NCBI GenBank assembly: GCA_905221605.1
Contig: CAJNDS010000280.1
Coordinates: 1-62,000 of the forward strand
Origin: Symbiodinium natans
Lineage: Eukaryota > Sar > Dinophyceae > Suessiales > Symbiodiniaceae
Length of the DNA stretch: 62,000 nucleotides
Direction of reading: 5' to 3'
Positions 55,403 to 62,000 of this stretch are shown in pieces. Position 1 is the stretch's first letter. The number at the start of each line of letters is the position of its first letter. The position numbers and the translations under genes were made by a program. A model generated the notes under the pieces. It ran no database searches and had not been told where the DNA came from. It saw only the letters and a list, made by a program, of their open reading frames with translations.

Positions 55403-57497
55403 CTAACTCCGGTAACCATAACGCTTTGGGTTTCTTTTGTCAAATGTCCAGCCTCGACTGTTCAGATGGATTGGGTCCTGACAAGACAAGATCTGTTCAA
55501 CTGCCCAAGCCCTGCTGATAGACTCCAACAGACTGGTAGACTCAAGGCAAAAACCTCCAGCCGAAAGCTTCGCACTGCCTCGCAACCCGACTCCAAACAA
55601 CCCTCCTCAGCAAACTTGGAGCGAAAAGTCTTCATGCCGCTTCATGCCCATCCTTGTAGAACTCCGGCTGGCTGTGGACTGCCGAGCTACCGCCAGCGAC
55701 CATGGAAACGTTGACAAATGTCACGTTTCTAGCCTCCGAAGCCTTCTTCCTCGGGAGCGACGGCTCGCGTTTAGGGAAGGCTTCAACTGCTCGTGAGCTC
55801 CTGGAACAAGCTGCTGATCATTGGCCAGGACGCACACGTGAGGAGAATGGCTCAAAGACTACAAGATGAAATTTCAACTAGCTTGCTCAACCCAAGAACT
55901 TCATGGTTAACCGCTAGTCTCAAATCACCGAACACTCTCAACCCACCTTTCCACTGCCAACCGTGCCAAGCAGCACCACTTCGTTCAAAGGGTGAAGGGA
56001 TTCAGGCGCATCGCAGCCACTGGTCCAGAAGAGCGGCCCACTCGGCGCAGCATAGCCCGTGACAACGATGCGCAGCTTCTCGGTTGGGGGTTCAGGGCTT
56101 ACGGGGGTCTAGGGTTTGTTAGGTTTGGGTCTTCTTGAGGTTTGCACGGTGTTCGATGTTTGAGGCCAGCGTTATGGGTGTCACCCACCCTTGGCTGGTG
56201 ATCCCAACAAACAGACTGTGGCACAAGGCATGTTGCCAAACAGCCGGGCATCTGGAGCAAGCCACTGAAGATTGCCGATGACCTTGCAGGACATTGCAGG
56301 ACGAGGCGTGCGACTTCACCGCCAAGGACCCAAAGCGAGTCATGGATCCCTTCCCCATGTAAACCCTTCAAAAGGCCAGAGGCCTTGTAAAATTGTAGAC
56401 CCGAAAGCCCCTACAGCAAACGCCACTAAACAAATCTGCCAGATATGCAACACATGGATCTATTCTTCTTCGGCAAGAAAGCCCCTACAGAGGCAAGCGC
56501 AGTCCCGAAGGCCTTCTCGATGTTCTCCTGCAGCTGGCTCAAAGCCTCATAGTCCGCAGAGTTACAATTGTTCAGGATGTAGTCGTTGCCTCCCAGGCTG
56601 ACCCAAGCGACTCCAGGAGATCCTTGGAGGGACTTCGCGGCCTCAGGGACGCTGCAGCCTGCCTCAGCTGCACAGTCAAGATCCCTCAAGATCCCTATGG
56701 GTGGTCAAATTCTGTCACATTGAGTCCCAGCTGCTGGCTCTACACGCTGTATACTTTACTTTTACAGCGCACATGACACATGCTGCGCTGCCACAACGTC
56801 TGACAAAAATTGGCAAGGCGCGCCACGCTGACAGCACAAGGAGTGAGCAGCGGAGGCGCAATCCAAATTGGCGGCCCAATCCGCGGCGGTGGTTCCCGGA
56901 AGTCCGTGGTTCACCACGTGGTCGACTCCGGCCTGAGGTGCACTAGGCTGTAGTAGCGGCATATGACCCAATTCTGCCTTGAAACCGCGCAACATTGCGC
57001 AACAGCGTTCAAATCTCGCGGTCAGGGGGCACAGTGGTCCTTCAGGCTCGTGCCAGCATAGGCTGCCCAGCTGTCTCCCAAGAGCAGGGCCTCCTCAAAC
57101 TGTCCCTTCGCCGCAAAAGCGCTCCTCTGTGCTTCGGTGGTGGTGTTGTTGGGGCTTACGGAGTAGGATTCAGGAGAAGCCTGAATCTAAAGACGATGAA
57201 ACGAAAAAGTAATTTGAATCCATGGTAGCCCCGAGCGGTGCGGGGCTTGGGATGGCTTGGGATGGCTTGGGATGCTGAAGACTCGCACAAAGCCTTTGGC
57301 ATGAAGGTGTCGAGTATGACTTGTCATCCCTGCGAAGGCTCCTGCTCAGCCTGCTCCTCAGGACTATGACCAAAACCCTCCCCTCAACTCTCTGCACCCC
57401 TAACCTGCACTCCCTACATCCTACCGCTTTTGCAGCCAAGGTTCTGCGACGCCCAGGACAGCCACGCAAAGATTAGCCGACTCCGCATTCCGGGCAT
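55403..57497 (-). CDS. Secreted SGNH/GDSL-type hydrolase, about nine exons
   Basis: Exon 1 (57497 to about 57453) encodes a signal peptide (SRLIFAWLSWA). Exon 2 (57180-57031) carries block I as ALLLGDSWAAY, with the nucleophilic serine. Exon 3 (56932-56860) reads VDHVVNHGLPGTTAADWA, block II. Exon 4 (56658-56513) carries block III as WVSLGGNDYILN. Exon 5 (56282-56250, only 33 bases) reads VIGNLQWLAPD. Exon 6 (56078-55967) reads KLRIVVTGYAAPSG and CDAPESLHPLNEV. A helix (about 55820-55789, SSLFQELTS) and a strand (about 55735-55690, ARNVTFVNVSMVAG) follow. Block V, DPIHLNSRG, starts at 55477 and holds the catalytic Asp and His. Lengths and phases fit exactly for exons 2 to 6, all with GC-AG introns. 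The enzyme should hydrolyse an ester (lipid, acyl or acetyl) in the secretory pathway or outside the cell; the substrate is unknown. The end at 55403 is the first in-frame stop and may be an intron read-through. Confidence 0.83.
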
Positions 57498-58429
57498 GGC
57501 GAGGTTGGGTTCTGCAGATGCGCCAAGGATTCCTTAAATGGGCTTGTGGTTTCCGCGTGTAGGGCTAAAAATATTTGGGGGGTGGGGCAAGCATGACATA
57601 TGTGGGCCTACGAGCCCCTGTGCGGCAGCTGCTTGGGGCAATGGTCACGGCCAGAAGAAGCCCATGTGCGGAATGCTTTGTTGTAGAAGGACATCACAAA
57701 AGGAGCTTTGCAGCTTGTCGCCAAGCACTTGTTTTTGTTCGTCGCCGCTCTGCCTCCGTCTTTGGTCGGCTGACCGGCTCAGTGGCTCAGTGGCTCAGCC
57801 CGCGTGCGCGTTTCGCCTGGCGGAAGAACCTCCAGGCCGTCGTGCTTCAGATGATTTCAGATTGCTTCAGGGCGTTGGGGCTGCGTTTGGGAGGGACCGT
57901 GTAGAAGCTTTCAGTCGACCAGGTCCCCTGCCACCCATTCTGCGTCTGGGAGAGTCCGCCATAATGCTTGGCGCACCAGTCCGTCCGCACAAAGTCTGCC
58001 CTGGTCCAGAAAACAGTAACTAGCAGGGCTTCGTGCCGCAACAGAAGCCCGTGTAGTTTCTTTGGAGAAAAAACAGCACTCAGCGTCATGATGCTTCATC
58101 CCTTGCCCCTTGCCTAGACTCTCTCTACCGTGTAGCTAGACAGCACGTGTGGTGCGTGCACGTGCCGCAGAGGTCTGAACGCCTCGATCTTCCATCCACG
58201 ACTTGCTTGGCACATGCTGACCTCCGCTGGCCTGTGCGCCAACTCGAAATCGTTGGCGGCTTCCATTGGGCCTTTTCGGAGCTCCGCCTGGTTTCAGGGC
58301 AGGATTCAAGTGAAAGTCCGTGCTTCATCCTCGCGAACGGGCGGGGCAGAGTCTATCTCACCCACGGTCCCAAGCGGCCTACAGAAAACTGCACGCTGTT
58401 GGAAGCATAATATGGTCACAAGCGGCGAC
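57498..58429. other. Spacer upstream of the SGNH gene, no gene recognised
   Basis: At 57900-58030 all three minus-strand frames look protein-like (one reads WCAKHYGGLSQTQNGWQG), so no exon can be chosen. GC-rich throughout. Confidence 0.3.
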
Positions 58430-59690
58430 CTCAGGACACGAACAGCATAGCTGCGGACCTCATTGGGATCGTTGATGTTGACCCAGCCCGTCCAGCCGTA
58501 GATATTGGTGTCCTGCCAAAGGCTTTTGGCTAAGCTCACCGAGCCCAGAAGTTCTTGAGGCAAGTTGAAAGCACATTTTGCTGACTCCTCTGACACCACT
58601 CCAGCCCTGAACTCCCAAGCCCAAAGTTGAAAACCTCAATTTTTGTAGGAGTTGAAGAAACATGTACATCGTTTCACCAGGAGCGAACCTCACATGTTCC
58701 AGCTTCCCACATTTCCTCACCCTCCAGTGCTTCCTGCCTCGACGATCAGGTACTGCCCTGAAGGAGCGTCGCCCAGAGGAGCACCCCAGCTTTAGCTTTC
58801 ACACACTGGTTTGGGGACTTGTGGAGTTTCTGGGGATCAAGGGAGCATGGAACAACCTAAGACCTGGCAGCGGCAGCTGAGGCAACGCTGGAGGTCCCCG
58901 AATTTGTATTGCAGGGTATTGCAGGTTGAGAGGCTCGTTGAGAGGGAGCCTCTCGCTGCAAGAGGCTGAGTAATGCATGGACTCCATGAGTTCGGTTTGG
59001 GGGGCAGGGAGGGTGGGGGTCATGGGGAGTTTCTCTGGGGCGGGATCTCTGCCAACAAGGTACAAGCCCCAAGAGCTCATCCCTGCATCGGCCCTGAATC
59101 TGCTGAGCATAAGAATGTGATGATAGAAAACTTCTACGCAGCCGGATCTGCACAATATGTGCGGGAATTTAGATTCATCGGCCATGATTTGGAGGACAGC
59201 CCCCGGATTCTGGATTGTCTGATTCGCTGTAGCCAATGGGCAAACGACAGTCCACCCCAAGGCCCTACAAAGTCCACGAGATTCCACAAGCTCTCCTGAA
59301 AATCTCTTTCGGACTGGGGCTTGGGCCGACGCCCACGTGCTTCGCGTACCACTCCTTTTTCCAAGGATTTGAGGAGGGCGAAAGCAATAGATGGAGAGGT
59401 AAAGAAGTTTGTCGGGCACAGATCCTTCCCCAACCAGCTCTGATGAGCCAACAACTGTCGGGGCAGATGGCTACGGCTGACCGAGCGCTTGAGCGAGGCA
59501 CCATTTCGTAGTACGTATGCTCGTAGTCGTGATCGGAGTCCTGCATCGTACGTTCCAGCTGCCCCCATGAAGGTGAGCCAACAGCAGGAGGATGAGACGA
59601 GCTTCCAGAAAAGGAAAGCTTGTCTGAAACTCGTGGATTGTCGTAGATGAGAGAAAGACTGATTTCAACGTGATCATGCATTCATGGCAC
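58430..59690 (-). CDS. Multi-exon gene of unknown function
   Basis: Three convincing pieces on the minus strand: about 59681-59450 (SPSWGQLERTMQDSDHDYEH, then YYEMVPRSSARSAVAICPD); about 59270-59080 (ANQTIQNPGAVLQIMADESK, then CVEVFYHHILML), with a competing frame over part of it; and about 58599-58440 (FNLPQELLGSVSLAKSLWQD, then IYGWTGWVNINDPNEVRSYA). The third is the clearest and looks well conserved in style, but I cannot name the family. Order and strand suggest one gene reading away from the SGNH gene's 5' end; the joints are unresolved. Confidence 0.5.
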
Positions 59691-61462
59691 AGAAGATAGC
59701 GCTCAGTGACGGACTGACACCACCATGCAGGGAGCTTGCTTGCAAAGTCGCTTGACCTGTACAGGCATTGCACTTGTGGTGTTTTCGTCCGTCTCATGGC
59801 GGCTCATAGAGGCAACAACACGCCTGTGGGAAGTGAAATTCCTCGATGGCTACTTCCAGACTGGGAGTACAAGGAGCACATCTTTTCAGTAGGACCCAGG
59901 GGCCAGCTTGCCGGCAAAACGAGACTCAGACCCTGAACCTGCAATCGCGGAGGGCAACTGTAGGCCTGCAGGCAAACCCGAAGCCCAAACACCTAAACAC
60001 CTGTATCCGCTTGCAGCCGTGTAGTCTATAAGTCAAGAAACACGGCGATCAAGGCGCATCTTTGGGAACATCGTCGCTCCTTAAACCGCCCAGGAATTTG
60101 GGGGGCCCTTAGGGCCCAGAAGTCGAAGCCAAGCCTCGTTCTTGCCTACAGACCCCGGGAGGGCCTTTGCCCTCACCTCCTTGTTCTTGGAGCCACCCGT
60201 AACATAGTTCCTGTCATTCACAGCTTACGAGCTTAGAAGAGGGTTTGCAAGGCTACAGCGGCTGCAGGTTCACGGTCCAGAGTTGAAGGCCGCTGAACGG
60301 GTGATACACCATACACACAACTCAATCCCAACATCTCTCCATGAGCAGGGTTGACAAAGACTCGGTGGTGCAATCGCATCAAGTATATAGGAAGACCGCC
60401 AAAGCAAGGTTGCATTTAAATCAGAGCACCGGGAATGAGCAAAATAAATCCTACAATAATGACGCTGATGCAGCGAGACTGAATGAACGTATGATCAAAA
60501 AGTTCCTGGTTTGGGCTTGAGGTTAGGACAGGCTAGGGCATTATTGCATATCGCAGACATTAGGCTTTGTGTTTTAGCGTTTGTGGACCTCTGAGTGTCA
60601 GGATTACCGGGCTATAGAGGTTTAAAGCCCAAAGATGGCAAAAGCTTCTTGAGATTGTTTGAGGGATTTGGGTTTTGAACCTGGGGGGAGGGAATAGGCG
60701 TGCAGAGTGAATGTAGTTGAGTGTTTGCCCTGGTTCTCAGATTTAGGTTGTTGGGTTGTAAGGCTAAGTGCTTTTGAGCAGCAGGTTGCTTTGTAGATGA
60801 GGCGAAATATTTGGGCAGTGCCGTTGACTTGGGTTGCATCAGATTACCAGGAAAGGTTCAGTACTTTAGGCTGGCTGAGAAATCGCCTAAACGTGCGCAT
60901 GGGGGGTCTATAGGTTAGGCGTGCCCTACACAATCTCTGCACTCTGCAGCGTATCGCTCCACACCAATGATTTCATTGAGAACATACTGAAGTGTCGTGT
61001 GTCATTTCTTGGGATTCTTGGGTGCCCACCACCGTTGTTCCCTAACTTAATGTTGCTGATCGCCAAACAGGAGCGTTTAAGTCTGAGTTTGAGTTGTATG
61101 CGGAGGCACTGTGCAGGACGTGAATACAAGGCCAAGAGACACACTTTCTCATGAGACCACAGAGACATACAGGGACCGAAGGAGTGGCTCAAAGCCCCCA
61201 CCGCCCCCCCACCCTGGCTTGCACCAAGCCTCAAAAGGAAGAATGTCGAATGGCAACGATGGGTTGGTTATTGGGGCGGCTTGTTGTTAGGGATTTACGG
61301 CTGCGGTTCGGGGATGTTGAGGGCTTACACAGGGCTTGCACACGTGGCGGGTTCTTAAAGCACTTGGTGACCTCTGAGCTATAAGCGTATTGAGAATCCG
61401 AAGGCCCCCTCCCCGAACTTCAAGCCCTCACTCATTCAACCAACGGCAATAAACCCCAAGCC
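59691..61462. other. Non-coding stretch
   Basis: Short protein-like frames near 59700-59800 may be the 5' end of the gene at 58430-59690. Beyond that nothing is recognised. Confidence 0.35.
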
Positions 61463-61648
61463 TCACATTCCAGCCCTAAACATCTCAGAGTCGGACCAGT
61501 CCACGAAAGCCTGGAGCTTCAAACGCTCCACGGCGGCCTCCGCACGTCGCTTCGTGAGCCTGGGCCCCAGACATGGAGTAACTTGCACTGAATAAAACCA
61601 TCCTGCTGAGTCTTTTTCAGCAAGTGAGCGACGGACAGCAATCTGCAA
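61463..61648 (-). CDS. Weak exon candidate
   Basis: A 61-codon frame reads VQVTPCLGPRLTKRRAEAAV then ERLKLQAFVDWSDSE. The end faintly recalls the pattern A-x-x-RL-x-x-x-AFVG-x-x-x-W-x-S that I associate with some sulfotransferase-like proteins, but the resemblance is too weak to name it. Confidence 0.25.
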   Translation of the reverse strand: MQIAVRRSLAEKDSAGWFYSVQVTPCLGPRLTKRRAEAAVERLKLQAFVDWSDSEMFRAGM

Positions 61649-61792
61649 ATTTTCCCGCTCTTACCAAGTCTTAATGGCTACCGAACATGGGCGTCGATTC
61701 CCAACTTCATTGTATTATTTTGTATTAGAAAACTGCAGAACACAAGGCTTGTCCTGAACCCCAGGCCCCAATGCCCAGAAACCCTGTCTAAA

Positions 61793-61809
61793 CCCCCCCC
61801 CCCCCCCCC
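61793..61809. repeat. C17 homopolymer, with a G13 run at 61903-61915
   Basis: Run of 17 C on the plus strand, followed about 95 bases later by 13 G. The two could pair as a hairpin stem. Confidence 0.9.
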
Positions 61810-62000
61810 TGATAAACTCCACGAGCGCCAGACCAATAGGCCTGCTCCAGCGCCAAGTCAACGGATATGACCTCGCAAGAATCAAGGGCTTCAGGGTTGG
61901 GAGGGGGGGGGGGGGTTGGACCTCAAAAAACGAACCCCAACCCAGCAATCAGGGTGGTTTGGGGTTACAGTAGTGAAGGCCCCAGTCTCTTCAGAGAGTC

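Noticed and set aside
55967-56078. ESLH in the SGNH exon as the catalytic Asp-His pair
   Set aside because: A canonical DPIHLN block follows on a later exon, so ESLH is not needed and lacks the Asp.
1-62000. rRNA, tRNA, spliced-leader gene or relict, CRISPR array
   Set aside because: I looked for the spliced-leader core and for clear RNA gene or array patterns by eye and found none; short RNA genes could still be missed without a covariance search.

Overview
The window looks like nuclear DNA of a dinoflagellate, probably a Symbiodiniaceae-type or related core species. The reasons are: genes broken into many exons whose introns mostly begin with GC rather than GT and end in AG followed by G; long non-coding stretches with scattered TTTAGGG-like words and long C runs; a TIR-like membrane protein and a single-domain 6-TM channel of types I associate with dinoflagellates; and a large tyrosine-recombinase (DIRS/Ngaro-type) retroelement. 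Every gene I can identify lies on the minus strand, including the retroelement, which fits the unidirectional gene clusters of these genomes. No rRNA, tRNA, CRISPR or bacterial-type operon was seen.

Layout, left to right (all minus strand). 1-880: C/G-rich repeats. 1093-4209: an uninterrupted 1038-residue secreted protein resembling a glycoside hydrolase. 4629-6915: a three-exon TIR-like membrane protein of about 560 residues. 9379-10614: pieces of an unrecognised secreted protein. About 12241-14740: a GT31 (beta-1,3-galactosyltransferase-like) gene in at least six exons. 14741-20145: low-confidence exon candidates only. 20146-27856: an almost complete DIRS-like element with Gag, methyltransferase-like, reverse transcriptase/RNase H and tyrosine recombinase regions, bounded by split direct repeats in the order A1 - genes - B1 A2 B2. 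27954-35222: a voltage-gated cation channel (S1-S6 plus EF-hand tail) in at least ten exons, with a small inverted-repeat element in its largest intron. 35223-55402: mostly non-coding, with several unrecognised exon candidates. 55403-57497: a secreted SGNH/GDSL hydrolase in about nine exons. 58430-59690: an unrecognised multi-exon gene. 59691-62000: non-coding, with one weak exon.

The four host genes with resolved introns (TIR-like, GT31, channel, SGNH) were assembled by hand from conserved family motifs. In each, exon lengths and phases close exactly across GC-AG boundaries, which is strong internal support. Three of the proteins are secreted or secretory-pathway enzymes and two are membrane proteins; there is no sign that they form one pathway. 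Many exons here contain no methionine and are easily missed, so the real gene content is probably higher than listed.
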